Below are positions 18,901-27,184 of a stretch of DNA of 64,000 nucleotides, in pieces. The notes under the pieces were generated by a model that saw only the letters and a program-made list of their open reading frames with translations, was not told where the DNA came from and did not search any database. Within the stretch, counting starts at the first letter, position 1. Every line of letters starts with the position of its first letter. The translations under genes and the position numbers were made by a program. Origin of the DNA: UA16 sp905478895 (GTDB lineage: Bacteria; Bacteroidota; Bacteroidia; Flavobacteriales_D; Sanyastnellaceae); NCBI GenBank assembly GCA_943788495.1, contig CALSQO010000002.1:62001-126000 (forward strand), in the 5' to 3' direction.

Positions 18901-19196
18901 ACGGTGAAATCAGCCCCGGTTAAGTTGGGTCCACCGATGAGAAAGAATCCATCCTCGTCCAATGCAAAGCCCGTCAAATCAAACGCATTGTTTGATAGTC
19001 CGTTCGATCCGTTGTAAATGACAACAGTAATGCCTGAGAGATCAACACCGGGAACTCCATACAACTCAACAAATTCCATATCATCGATGCCTGGGCCTGA
19101 TGGGTCCAATTCGTTGATGACAATCTGAGCGTCAACGGTATGGAGTGTCAAAAGTGTTGCAAAAAGTGCAATCGAAAATCCTTGAAATTTGGACAT
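15921..19196 (-). CDS. Large secreted lamin-tail/Calx-beta/PKD protein with T9SS type A sorting domain
   Basis: This is a 1091-residue exported protein with signal peptide residues 1-23. In order it has: a lamin-tail domain (IVINELDPSGPG...) at 24-165; repetitive segments with paired cysteines; a second lamin-tail domain (EIFISEYVEGNSNNKAIELYN) near 445-600; a Calx-beta domain (YEGGGTEVSMQV) near 620-715; an OB-fold-like region (VSCELRGIVHGWND) near 745-900; a PKD domain (YYWTFGNGDTSEEPTPEYTY) near 960; and the type A sorting domain (VYPNPTHGTVIFD). Lamin-tail plus OB modules often accompany secreted nucleases, and its convergent neighbour is nuclease-like. No catalytic site is evident here. 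Confidence 0.87.
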   Translation of the reverse strand: MSKFQGFSIALFATLLTLHTVDAQIVINELDPSGPGIDDMEFVELYGVPGVDLSGITVVIYNGSNGLSNNAFDLTGFALDEDGFFLIGGPNLTGADFTVDQTNWLQVGQEAVALYDASGADFPNGTPVTDEDLLDAIVYGNNQPPASGLIDVLTPSATQLNESAQGLADYQSLARLPDGGDPFASSDYTLQSPTPGYSNVLQCDGGQIHLQNAANENICTDGSELVLVQFNHTTDVLEADFTLVVADALSGLILVSFEGTAANLSGLGDLALEVTGISHNAPLDPETLAAGQPVDGITGTGCFSSTTNSVSIQGETCSPPACDGGAVTDAAGTPSAVGCNGLENAIITFGYTSEAIEAEYIFVITDGEQVIQDTTAFPQFDFSILGEGSYQVWGSSALGGFESETLAPGSLLAGIQGVECDSLSMSYLAVDILDCESASFCEEIFISEYVEGNSNNKAIELYNPSPVAIDLTGYHMETWNNGSTEPTNTQELSGTIEANGVFVLMNALAAPELFDAGDLVSQITWFNGNDVIALYHDGEIIDQMGEFGPDPGSPWTVDGGAGEMAEYTLVRKANVSQGSTDWAVGQFQWDAYPQDNFDFIGYHNATCTGTPDMELGFTTSDLYIYEGGGTEVSMQVAYPLQDVTVSVDVVGGTAEEGDDFPAVFPLPEFTFPIGLLNNQTFTFAAIDDEEPEGEETVVLAMQITSGDAVLIIDTLTVHIQPSDLTYPVYDIATVRSVDVVSGVTDSLGVSCELRGIVHGWNDYPSGLQFTLIDPTHGINVFSPLSDFGYAQVVPGDSVRIRGTVGQFAGLTQIIADTLIYEGSGFITEQPVLVQTLDESRESHVVTLKCVELVNPAQWTNSAPSFEVDVTTGADVYTMRVDANTDLFLSEAPVGVFGLSGIVDQRDFEAPHFQGYRISPRYVSDISEPVNAEFTVTSPWNLLEGAIELENTSSGAASYYWTFGNGDTSEEPTPEYTYEESGVFSIQLTTFSTDGNCSDQTTVEIDVLLVSVDEMDWTGSVYPNPTHGTVIFDASEAIESIEVFRISGALVQSATPNSMRWMMDTTDWAEGIYVVRIQTATGTKSLKLVRGE

Positions 19197-19225
19197 GTGA
19201 ACCTGATTTAACCGGTGAGGGAGTC

Positions 19226-19233
19226 CAAAAATA
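19226..19233 (-). promoter_or_regulatory. Putative -7 element for the 1091-residue T9SS protein
   Basis: The minus strand reads TATTTTTG, an exact TAnnTTTG match 29 bases before the start codon at 19196. No convincing -33 TTG was seen. Confidence 0.3.
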
Positions 19234-19298
19234 CGATGATATCGGACGATTCTGAACGCGTCACCATTGCGCTGTTTGGTTTCGTACCTTCGTGAGGC

Positions 19299-22200
19299 AT
19301 GGAAAGAAGCAGTTCACTCATCAAGAAATTGGATGAATTCGTTTGGGCTTACCACCTGAATCGGCTGATGGGAGGGGTTTTGACCTCCGTTGGAGCGATT
19401 GTAGGTAGCACCCTTATTTTCCTTTTTTTGGAACATCTCGGCCGCTTTGGCATCGCCGGAAGAACTGTTATTTTCTGGGTGTTGGCGGGGGGAAGCGCAA
19501 TGGCACTTGCTCGATGGGTGCTTTGGCCTGTCCTGTTATTGTTCCGTTTGAGAAAAGGGCTTTCGTATGAGCAGGCCAGTAAAATCATTGGAACCCATTT
19601 TCCAGAAATCAGCGACCGCCTCTTGAATGTGCTGCAATTGCAACGTCAGCTCGAACATTCTGAATCTACAGACCTTTCCTTATTGCACGCATCCATCGAT
19701 GAGCGCACAGAAACCCTTCGCACCGTTCCGTTCAAAAAAGCGGTCAATTGGCAAGAAAGCACGCGGTTGATCCGTTACGCCATCCCACCTGTTGTGGTGG
19801 TGGTGGTATTGTTCTCGTGGAAGCCCCAGTGGGTGCAGGATCCCGCTGAACGAATTCTAGCACATCGCCAGGACTTCATTCCGCCTCCGCCATTTGCTTT
19901 TGAAATTCTCAATCAACACCTCGATGTTCCTGCTGCGCAAGAATTTACCGTCAACGCCAAAACAGTCGGGGAGGAGGTGCCGAGTGCCGTTGTGCTTGAA
20001 AGCAATGGGCAGCGGTTTCGGATGGAACGTGCTTCGAATGGCATCTACAGCCACACGTTCCCAATCGTCCGGGAAGACATTGCGTTTGCAATGGTGGCCA
20101 TGGGGGTGAGGTCCCCTGAGTTTGTTATACAGGTGCTTCCTGTTCCTGTTTTGTTGTCCACTGAGGTTTCGCTCACCCCACCTGCTTACACGGGTTTGCC
20201 TCCTCAAACCCTAAAAGACGTCGGCAACCTCAAGGCCCCCGAAGGAACTGAAATTCGTTGGCAATTCAGAAGCAAAGACACCGAGCGTTTGCGCTTGGAT
20301 TTTGGAAATGAGTCAATCCGTGCAACGCCGGGAGCTGCCGGCACTTTTACGGCCACTCGACGAATTCAAAAAAGCGAAACGTACTGGGTTGTTCCCCAGA
20401 ACCGTGCAGTTGGCACAGTCGACTCCATCCGGTATAACATCCAAGCATATGCAGATTTGCCTGCGCGCATCAAGGTCACCGAATCCATTGATTCTTCCCA
20501 AGTGAAGCGTCGTTATTTCACGGGTGAAACCATGGATGATTATGGTTTCAGTAAATTCAGCTTTGCCTACCAGTGGCTTGAGTTGGCGCCGCGCGCAGAA
20601 GAGCTTTTCGCCTCCGAAAGCGATCCGCTTATGACCGGAGTTGTCTCTCGAGTGCGACTTGAAACACCTTCCGGCAAGTCCGATCGCTTTTTTCACGAGT
20701 GGAACCTCGGCGACATTGGTGTTGTGCAAGGCGACGTGCTCGAATATTGGTTTGAGCTTTGGGACAACGATCAAATCAACGGCCCAAAAATGACGCGTTC
20801 CATCAGTTACACCTTCGCCCCGCCCTCAGAAGATGAAATCCGTGCGGAACGGGAACAAGCCAATGAAGACATCGCCGCCCGTATGAGCGCCGCCCGTCAA
20901 GAGGCTGAGGCGCTACGAAAAGAGATGGCGGAAATGCGGCGGCAACTCGGGGAAGACGACGAGCTCGATTGGAAAGATGAGCGGGCCTTGGAAGAGCTCA
21001 TGAAGCGTCAGGAATCCCTCAAATCCGCCTTGGAGGAGTTGCAAAAAGCAAACAAAGAAAAGGACGAACGTGCCAATGAGTTTTCGCCTGAAGAAGAGCG
21101 CATCATTGAAAAACAAGAGCAGCTGCAAGAGTTAATGGAGCAGGTCATGAACGATGAGCTGAAAGCGATGTACGACGAGATGCAGAAGCTCATGGAGCAG
21201 ATGGACCCTGAAATGATGGAGGAGATGCAGGAACAATTGGAATCCATGGAGGTGGACCAAGAGTCCTTGGAAAAGGAGCTCGACCGGGCGTTGGAGCAAT
21301 TCAAGCAGTTGGAATATGAAGTTAATTTGGAAGAAGCCCTTGACGACCTGAAGGAACTCGCAGAAAAACAAGAGGCTTTGGCAGAAGAAACAGCCAATGA
21401 ATCATCGCCCAATGATAGCCTCTCCGCCCAACAAGATTCCTTGAATCAAGAATTTCAAGCGCTTCAAGAACGATTGGACGAATTGGACAAATCCAACGAA
21501 GAGCTGGAAAACCCAAATCCCGTGATGGAGCGATCCGATGAAAATGAATCCATCGAGGAAAAAATGAGCGATAGTTCTGAGCAGCTCAAGCAAGACAAAA
21601 ACAAAAAAGCCAGCGAAAATCAGCAAGACGCGGCGGATGAGATGAAGCAAATGGCGGAGCAAATGGAAGCCATGATGCAACAATCCGCTGAAGAGTCCAT
21701 GGAAGAAGATATGGATGCTTTGCGGGCATTGCTTGAAAACATCATCCACCTGTCGTTCGACGAAGAAGATGTGATGGCCTCCTTGAATCAAATCAACGAA
21801 GATGACCCGCTGTATATCACCAATGGACAAACCCAACGTAAACTCAAGGACGATGCTCAAATGGTTGAGGATTCCTTATTTGCCTTGAGCCTTCGGATCC
21901 CCCAATTGGCGCCCGCAGTCAACCGAGAGATTGGGTTGATCAACCACCACATGGAAAAAGCGTTGGCTGGATTTGGCGACCGAAAAACACCGGAAATCAC
22001 TGAAAATCAGCAGTATGTAATGACAAGTTTCAACAACTTGGCCTTGATGCTCGATGATGCACTGCAACAAATGCAGCAATCCATGTCAGAGTCCAAGCCG
22101 GGCATGGGGAACTGCGAGAAGCCCGGAGGAAACGGAAAGCCAAAGCCTTCTCCTAGCGCAGGAGATATGAAAAAGATGCAGCAGTCGTTGGGGGAGAAGT

Positions 22201-22712
22201 TGGAGAAAATGAAAGAAGCGATGGGTAAGGGGGCCAATGCCGGGAAATCCGGGAAAGATCAGCGCCAGATGAGCAAAGAAATTGCACAAATGGCAGCGCA
22301 ACAGGCCGCATTGCGTCAGATGGCTCAGAAAAAGGCACAGGAGCTCAACGCAGATGGTTCTGGAGATGGCAAACAAATGGGGGACATCGCGAAAGAAATG
22401 GAAGAGTTGGAGCGGGATTTGGTCAATCGCGACGTTTCCATTGAAACCTTAGAACGTCAACAAGAATTGATGGTCCGCTTACTGGAAGCCGAAAATGCTG
22501 AGTTGGTCCGCGGAGAAGACAACAAACGAAAATCTACGGTTGGCCAGCAAGACCTCGCTACAGAGCCTCCTGCGCTCGAAGAATACCTCAAACAAAAGAG
22601 CCAAGAAGTTGAATGGTTACGAACAATTCCCCTTGAATTGGATCCGTATTACCGTGACCGAGTCAACGATTATTTCAATAATTTGGACCTCAAGAAGCCG
22701 GACTCGCAATGA
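19299..22712 (+). CDS. DUF4175 family membrane protein with very long coiled coil
   Basis: This 1137-residue protein has two N-terminal TM helices (about 24-45 and 52-75), a third near 165-180, and a beta-rich extracytoplasmic region to about residue 510. An exceptionally Glu/Gln/Met-rich coiled coil follows to about residue 1080 (MEEMQEQLESMEVDQESLEKE and similar). DUF4175 proteins are widespread in Bacteroidota and of unknown role, probably in the envelope. The coiled-coil region produces many meaningless open frames on the opposite strand. It is followed 22 bases later by the RsbW-like gene, then ybeY and mnmG on the same strand. Confidence 0.85.
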   Translation: MERSSSLIKKLDEFVWAYHLNRLMGGVLTSVGAIVGSTLIFLFLEHLGRFGIAGRTVIFWVLAGGSAMALARWVLWPVLLLFRLRKGLSYEQASKIIGTHFPEISDRLLNVLQLQRQLEHSESTDLSLLHASIDERTETLRTVPFKKAVNWQESTRLIRYAIPPVVVVVVLFSWKPQWVQDPAERILAHRQDFIPPPPFAFEILNQHLDVPAAQEFTVNAKTVGEEVPSAVVLESNGQRFRMERASNGIYSHTFPIVREDIAFAMVAMGVRSPEFVIQVLPVPVLLSTEVSLTPPAYTGLPPQTLKDVGNLKAPEGTEIRWQFRSKDTERLRLDFGNESIRATPGAAGTFTATRRIQKSETYWVVPQNRAVGTVDSIRYNIQAYADLPARIKVTESIDSSQVKRRYFTGETMDDYGFSKFSFAYQWLELAPRAEELFASESDPLMTGVVSRVRLETPSGKSDRFFHEWNLGDIGVVQGDVLEYWFELWDNDQINGPKMTRSISYTFAPPSEDEIRAEREQANEDIAARMSAARQEAEALRKEMAEMRRQLGEDDELDWKDERALEELMKRQESLKSALEELQKANKEKDERANEFSPEEERIIEKQEQLQELMEQVMNDELKAMYDEMQKLMEQMDPEMMEEMQEQLESMEVDQESLEKELDRALEQFKQLEYEVNLEEALDDLKELAEKQEALAEETANESSPNDSLSAQQDSLNQEFQALQERLDELDKSNEELENPNPVMERSDENESIEEKMSDSSEQLKQDKNKKASENQQDAADEMKQMAEQMEAMMQQSAEESMEEDMDALRALLENIIHLSFDEEDVMASLNQINEDDPLYITNGQTQRKLKDDAQMVEDSLFALSLRIPQLAPAVNREIGLINHHMEKALAGFGDRKTPEITENQQYVMTSFNNLALMLDDALQQMQQSMSESKPGMGNCEKPGGNGKPKPSPSAGDMKKMQQSLGEKLEKMKEAMGKGANAGKSGKDQRQMSKEIAQMAAQQAALRQMAQKKAQELNADGSGDGKQMGDIAKEMEELERDLVNRDVSIETLERQQELMVRLLEAENAELVRGEDNKRKSTVGQQDLATEPPALEEYLKQKSQEVEWLRTIPLELDPYYRDRVNDYFNNLDLKKPDSQ

Positions 22713-22734
22713 GCCGGACTCAAGATTAGGAATT

Positions 22735-23154
22735 ATGATTCAAACGATGCACAAGCTTCAATTCGCTTCACAACCGGAAAACATCGCCATCATTGAGCGA
22801 TTGATTGATGAAATTCGAGACAATTACGCCTTCAACGATGATTGCTACGGCGATGTTTTGATTGCTATGACTGAGGCTGTAAACAACGCCATCGTCCATG
22901 GAAATCGATTGGACACGGAAAAAGAAGTCCGCGTTGAGTACGAAATACAAGAGCGAAACTTGTTTTTCAAAATCACCGACCAAGGCGCGGGATTTGATTT
23001 CGAAAACGTACCTGATCCCACATCGCCAGAAAACCTTGAAAAGCCCAATGGCCGTGGAGTCTTTTTAATGCGCCAGCTTTCCGACCAGTGTTCTTTTGAG
23101 GACGAAGGCCGGGAGGTAGAGCTCTTGTTTGAGGGCGTATTCAACGCAGCCTAG
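22735..23154 (+). CDS. RsbW-like ATP-binding protein (anti-sigma factor/serine kinase fold)
   Basis: This 139-residue stand-alone HATPase_c domain has EAVNNAIVHGN (N box), DQGAGFDFENVPDP (G1) and NGRGVFLMRQLSD (G2). The fold is that of RsbW/SpoIIAB kinases, which bind partner proteins or phosphorylate antagonists. In Bacteroidota this small protein is commonly linked to ybeY and mnmG. The ATG at 22735 fits the family start; the same frame extends upstream but only antisense to nothing and over the DUF4175 gene. The partner is not identified. Confidence 0.85.
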   Translation: MIQTMHKLQFASQPENIAIIERLIDEIRDNYAFNDDCYGDVLIAMTEAVNNAIVHGNRLDTEKEVRVEYEIQERNLFFKITDQGAGFDFENVPDPTSPENLEKPNGRGVFLMRQLSDQCSFEDEGREVELLFEGVFNAA

Positions 23155-23165
23155 CACCCGTTCTC

Positions 23166-23594
23166 TTGGCATTAACCTTTCACAATGCCGACCACGGCTT
23201 CCGGTGCCCCAAACGCCGAGCCATTCGCGCCTGGGTACATACACTGACAACACAGTACGGCAAAGAACCTGGCGCGCTCTCGGTTGTTTTCTGTTCGGAC
23301 AATTATTTGTTGCAGATGAACAAGGAACATTTATCGCACGACTACTTCACGGACATTATCACATTCGATTATTCCGATGGGGATCAAATAAGCGGTGACC
23401 TCTTCCTCTCGATTGACCGCATTCGTGACAACGCAAAAACCCATAATGCATTGTTTTTCAATGAGTTAATTCGCGTAATAGCCCACGGACATTTGCATTT
23501 GCTTGGTTACAAAGACAAGTTGAAATCCGACCAAACAGAAATGCGACTGCAGGAAGAGCGTTGGATCGCAGCTTTTGAACCCTACGACGCATGA
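23166..23594 (+). CDS. ybeY: Endoribonuclease YbeY (16S rRNA maturation)
   Basis: This 142-residue zinc-dependent endoribonuclease acts in 16S rRNA 3'-end processing and 70S quality control. The metal site is in VIAHGHLHLLGYKDK. The first two His are present, while the third His of the usual HxxxHxxGYDH motif is replaced (GYKDK), as I recall for Bacteroidota homologues. DIITFDY is also typical. No ATG gives the N-terminus, so a TTG start at 23166 is proposed (MALTFHNADHGF). The stop overlaps mnmG by four bases. Confidence 0.88.
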   Translation: MALTFHNADHGFRCPKRRAIRAWVHTLTTQYGKEPGALSVVFCSDNYLLQMNKEHLSHDYFTDIITFDYSDGDQISGDLFLSIDRIRDNAKTHNALFFNELIRVIAHGHLHLLGYKDKLKSDQTEMRLQEERWIAAFEPYDA

Positions 23595-25462
23595 TCCACA
23601 ATGAATATGACGTAATCGTTGTCGGCGCAGGACACGCCGGAAATGAAGCCGCTGCGGCAGCAGCGAACCTCGGCGCAAACACCCTGCTCATTACCATGAA
23701 CATGGGGGTGATCGGACAAATGTCCTGCAATCCCGCGATGGGCGGCATTGCCAAAGGGCAAATCATTCGTGAAATCGACGCCCTCGGTGGCTACTCTGGG
23801 ATCGTGAGCGATCACAGCGCTATTCAATTCCGAATGTTGAACCGCTCAAAAGGACCAGCCATGTGGTCGCCTCGGACGCAAAACGATCGAATGCGATTTG
23901 CTGAAAAGTGGCGGCTCATGTTGGAGTCTACCGCTCGATTGGACTTTTGGCAAGATGCCGTTTTAGAGTTAATCATAGAAGAAGGACGATGTGTGGGTGT
24001 CAAAACCCAATTGGGTGCAACCATTCGATCTAAGTCTGTTGTGGTCACCGCCGGAACGTTCTTGAATGGATTGATGCACATCGGTGAAAAGCAATTTGGC
24101 GGAGGCCGAGCAGGTGAAAAGGCCATTCGTGGGATCACAGAACAGTTGGTCGAAGCGGGTTTCTCGGCCGACCGTATGAAAACAGGAACGCCTCCTCGCG
24201 TGGACGGTAGAAGCATTGATTACAGTGTCCTCGAAGAGCAAGAGGGCGACCCAGACCCGCGCCGTTTTTCATTCACCGATACACCCAAACTCGGCACCCA
24301 GAGAAGCTGTCATATCGCATACACCAACCGCGATGTCCATGATTTACTCCGAGAGGGGTTCGATCGTTCTCCCATGTTCAACGGCAGAATTCAAGGCCTA
24401 GGTCCACGGTATTGCCCAAGCATCGAAGATAAAATTGAGCGTTTCCATACGAAAGATTCGCACCAATTGTTTGTTGAGCCAGAAGGGTGGGAAACCGTCG
24501 AAGTGTATGTAAATGGTTTCAGCACAAGCCTGCCTGAAGATGTGCAAGTGCGAGCGTTGCGCGGCGTTCCTGGGTTCCAAAATGTGAAGTTTTTTAGGCC
24601 CGGATATGCGGTTGAATACGACTTTTTTCACCCCACGCAGCTGAAGCACAGCTTAGAAACGAAGCGCATCAACAACCTTTATTTTGCTGGGCAAATCAAC
24701 GGAACCACCGGATACGAGGAGGCCGCAGCACAAGGTATTATGGCCGGCATCAACGCAGCACGTTCCACGTGGAACAAGGACGCAATCGTCTTGAAACGAA
24801 ACGAAGCGTATATCGGTGTATTGATTGATGACTTGGTCACCAAGGGCACCAAGGAGCCTTACCGAATGTTCACTTCCCGCGCTGAATACCGCATCCTTTT
24901 GCGACAAGACAATGCCGATCAACGACTCACTCCGTTATCCCACTCCATCGGTCTTGCGGGCGATGAGCGCATGGAAAAGCTAGAAAGCAAGAAAGGCAAG
25001 CTCAAAGCGATGACAACGGTCCTAAACAAAACAAGTGTCAGTCCAAAAGAGGTTGATGCTTTGTTGGAAGCAAAATCAAGCGCTCCTCTGAGGCAAAAAC
25101 AAAAGGCGGTTTCCTTATTGAACCGCCCCAACATCACATTCGCTGATTTAACGGAACACCTTCCTGTTATTGCCCAGAACATTGCCGATCTCGAAATCAC
25201 CTCAGATATCCAGGAGTCGCTAGAGGTTCAAATCAAGTATGCGGGATACATTGAGAAGGAGCAAGCCATAGCAGATAAGCTTCAGCGCCTAGACACAATC
25301 GCTATTCCCAGCGGATTCAATTACCACAAATTTGAATCACTCAGTTCTGAATCAAGGGAAAAGCTCTCTGAATCAAAACCAAACACCTTGTCAGAAGCTT
25401 CTAGAATCTCTGGTGTCAGCGCATCTGACCTCGCCGTTCTGTTGGTTCATCTTGGCCGATAG
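23591..25462 (+). CDS. mnmG: tRNA uridine-5-carboxymethylaminomethyl modification enzyme MnmG (GidA)
   Basis: With MnmE, this FAD enzyme makes the cmnm5U34 modification in tRNA wobble positions. It has 623 residues, normal for the family. The FAD loop is GAGHAGNEAAAAAA at 12-25. The signatures SCNPAMGGIAKG (near residue 46), GTFLNG, RMKTGTPPR, PRYCPSIEDK and GQINGTTGYEEAAAQG are intact. It starts at ATG 23591 inside the ybeY stop. A parS-like palindrome is embedded at 24761-24776 in a variable part of the protein, and an exact parS follows the stop. Confidence 0.96.
   Translation: MIHNEYDVIVVGAGHAGNEAAAAAANLGANTLLITMNMGVIGQMSCNPAMGGIAKGQIIREIDALGGYSGIVSDHSAIQFRMLNRSKGPAMWSPRTQNDRMRFAEKWRLMLESTARLDFWQDAVLELIIEEGRCVGVKTQLGATIRSKSVVVTAGTFLNGLMHIGEKQFGGGRAGEKAIRGITEQLVEAGFSADRMKTGTPPRVDGRSIDYSVLEEQEGDPDPRRFSFTDTPKLGTQRSCHIAYTNRDVHDLLREGFDRSPMFNGRIQGLGPRYCPSIEDKIERFHTKDSHQLFVEPEGWETVEVYVNGFSTSLPEDVQVRALRGVPGFQNVKFFRPGYAVEYDFFHPTQLKHSLETKRINNLYFAGQINGTTGYEEAAAQGIMAGINAARSTWNKDAIVLKRNEAYIGVLIDDLVTKGTKEPYRMFTSRAEYRILLRQDNADQRLTPLSHSIGLAGDERMEKLESKKGKLKAMTTVLNKTSVSPKEVDALLEAKSSAPLRQKQKAVSLLNRPNITFADLTEHLPVIAQNIADLEITSDIQESLEVQIKYAGYIEKEQAIADKLQRLDTIAIPSGFNYHKFESLSSESREKLSESKPNTLSEASRISGVSASDLAVLLVHLGR
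24761..24776. other. parS-like ParB-binding site inside mnmG
   Basis: CGTTCCACGTGGAACA contains the perfect 14-base palindrome GTTCCACGTGGAAC. It matches the parS form TGTTCCACGTGGAACA at 15 of 16 bases. It encodes RSTWN in a weakly conserved stretch of MnmG, so codon choice is free to keep it. It lies about 700 bases from a second, exact parS. Confidence 0.65.
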
Positions 25463-25465
25463 GCA

Positions 25466-25481
25466 TGTTCCACGTGAAACA
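25466..25481. other. parS centromere site (ParB/Spo0J binding)
   Basis: TGTTCCACGTGAAACA fits the widely conserved bacterial parS consensus TGTTnCACGTGAAACA at every defined base. It begins four bases after the mnmG stop codon in a 189-base intergenic gap. ParB loads at such sites, spreads, and recruits SMC for origin segregation. parS sites cluster near oriC, and mnmG/gidA is often origin-proximal. parA/parB are not in the window. Confidence 0.82.
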
Positions 25482-25623
25482 TTGAGCATTCGGGCAATTC
25501 TAGCCTTCTGAGGACGATAAACAGCAAAACCAAGACCACTCTACGGTCGCCTTTCGATCATACAAAATAACAACACACTGATTATCAACCTTTTGCGTGA
25601 GTAAATCTTCGTGCTTCGGACAT

Positions 25624-25631
25624 TACCTTTG
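25624..25631 (+). promoter_or_regulatory. Putative -7 element for the aldehyde dehydrogenase gene
   Basis: TACCTTTG is an exact TAnnTTTG match 20 bases before the ATG at 25652. The -33 region is weak; the nearest TTTG is about 28 bases upstream. The same gap (25463-25651) holds parS at its start and otherwise shows nothing recognisable. Confidence 0.4.
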
Positions 25632-25651
25632 CACCACGAAAAAAACCACAC

Positions 25652-27184
25652 ATGGACATTCAAAGCATTCTTCACGCCCTCAACATTCAAGATCACAATC
25701 ACGGCGTCATGATTGGAACCGAATCATTTGGATCGGGTCCAACCATTGATTCTATCTCTCCGGTTGACGGAAAGAAGATTGCCTCCTTGTCCAGCGCTAC
25801 CGCGGACGAATATGAGCGCGCTGTCGTTGCAGCCCAAAAAGCATTTCATGAATGGAAGACCGTCCCCGCTCCCAAACGTGGGGAAGTCGTCCGGCAATTT
25901 GGCGATGCCCTGCGGGAGAAAAAAGATGCTTTGGGCGCTTTGGTAAGTTATGAAATGGGCAAGTCCCTGCAAGAAGGCTTGGGTGAGGTACAGGAGATGA
26001 TTGACATCTGTGATTTCGCGGTTGGCTTGAGCCGTCAATTGTACGGGATGACCACTCACTCCGAACGACCTGAACACCGTATGTTTGAGCAATACCATCC
26101 ACTTGGCGTGGTGGGCATCATTTCCGCTTTTAACTTCCCTGTCGCTGTTTGGGCGTGGAACACGGCTTTGGCTTGGATCAGTGGAGACGCATGCGTCTGG
26201 AAGCCGTCTGAAAAAAGTGCGCTTTGCTCTATTGCGTGTCAACACATCTGGAACGGTGTTGCCGCGGCCAACGATGTCCCACAAGGCTTGTCTTGCGTGG
26301 TAAATGGAATGGCAGACATTGGACAAATGATGAGTGCTGATCAACGCATTCCCCTCGTCAGCGCGACAGGAAGCACGCGCATGGGCAAGTCGGTTGGTGA
26401 GACCGTTGGCGCACGACTCGGTCGCGCCTTGCTCGAGCTTGGTGGAAACAACGCAATCATCATTGCTCCCGATGCAGACCTTGAAATGGTTGTTCCCGCC
26501 GCAGTATTCGGTGCGGTTGGCACCTGTGGTCAACGTTGTACGTCCACCCGAAGGTTGATCATTCACCGGTCTGTATATGATCAGGTGAAGAATGTTCTGA
26601 GCAGTGCTTATGGTCAATTAAAAATTGGAAACCCGTTGGATGAGTCCAACCATGTCGGTCCCCTGACAGACCGCGACGCTGTTGACACCTACCTCAACGC
26701 CCTGCAAGCCGTTAAAGACCAGGGTGGTTCTTTTGTCGTCGAAGGCGGGCTGCTTGAAGGGCCGGGATATGAAAGCGGTTGCTATGTTCGGCCATCCATT
26801 GCTGAAGCCACAAACGATATGCAAATCGTACAACACGAGACGTTTGCACCGTTGCTTTATATGATGCCATATGACACCTTAGAAGAGGCCATTGCGCTGC
26901 AGAATGGTGTTGCACAAGGCCTTTCGTCTGCCATCATGACCAACAGCGTTCGGGAGGCGGAATTATTCTTGTCTGCCGCAGGGTCAGATTGTGGCATTGC
27001 CAACGTCAATATTGGTACCTCTGGTGCCGAAATCGGCGGTGCGTTTGGTGGTGAAAAAGAAACCGGTGGGGGGCGTGAGTCTGGGTCTGATGCCTGGAAA
27101 GCATACATGCGTCGCCAAACCAACACGGTCAACTACGGCGCTTCACTTCCGCTCGCACAAGGAATTAAGTTTGATCTAGGGTGA
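25652..27184 (+). CDS. Aldehyde dehydrogenase, ALDH7 type (alpha-aminoadipic semialdehyde / piperideine-6-carboxylate dehydrogenase)
   Basis: It oxidises an aldehyde to an acid with NAD(P)+; by family, the lysine-degradation step from aminoadipate semialdehyde. The protein has 510 residues. The catalytic cysteine is in GTCGQRCTST, the ALDH7 signature. The general base Glu is in LLELGGNNA, cofactor motifs include SAFNFPVAVW and SATGSTRMG, and the C-terminal GGGRESGSDAWKAYMRR is typical. Its TGA overlaps the next gene's ATG by one base. Other lysine-degradation genes are not present here, so the substrate is by homology only. Confidence 0.87.
   Translation: MDIQSILHALNIQDHNHGVMIGTESFGSGPTIDSISPVDGKKIASLSSATADEYERAVVAAQKAFHEWKTVPAPKRGEVVRQFGDALREKKDALGALVSYEMGKSLQEGLGEVQEMIDICDFAVGLSRQLYGMTTHSERPEHRMFEQYHPLGVVGIISAFNFPVAVWAWNTALAWISGDACVWKPSEKSALCSIACQHIWNGVAAANDVPQGLSCVVNGMADIGQMMSADQRIPLVSATGSTRMGKSVGETVGARLGRALLELGGNNAIIIAPDADLEMVVPAAVFGAVGTCGQRCTSTRRLIIHRSVYDQVKNVLSSAYGQLKIGNPLDESNHVGPLTDRDAVDTYLNALQAVKDQGGSFVVEGGLLEGPGYESGCYVRPSIAEATNDMQIVQHETFAPLLYMMPYDTLEEAIALQNGVAQGLSSAIMTNSVREAELFLSAAGSDCGIANVNIGTSGAEIGGAFGGEKETGGGRESGSDAWKAYMRRQTNTVNYGASLPLAQGIKFDLG

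Noticed and set aside
20913..22376. Many long antisense frames rich in Leu/Phe/His opposite the DUF4175 gene
   Set aside because: They mirror the Glu/Gln/Met-rich coiled coil on the plus strand and have no independent features.
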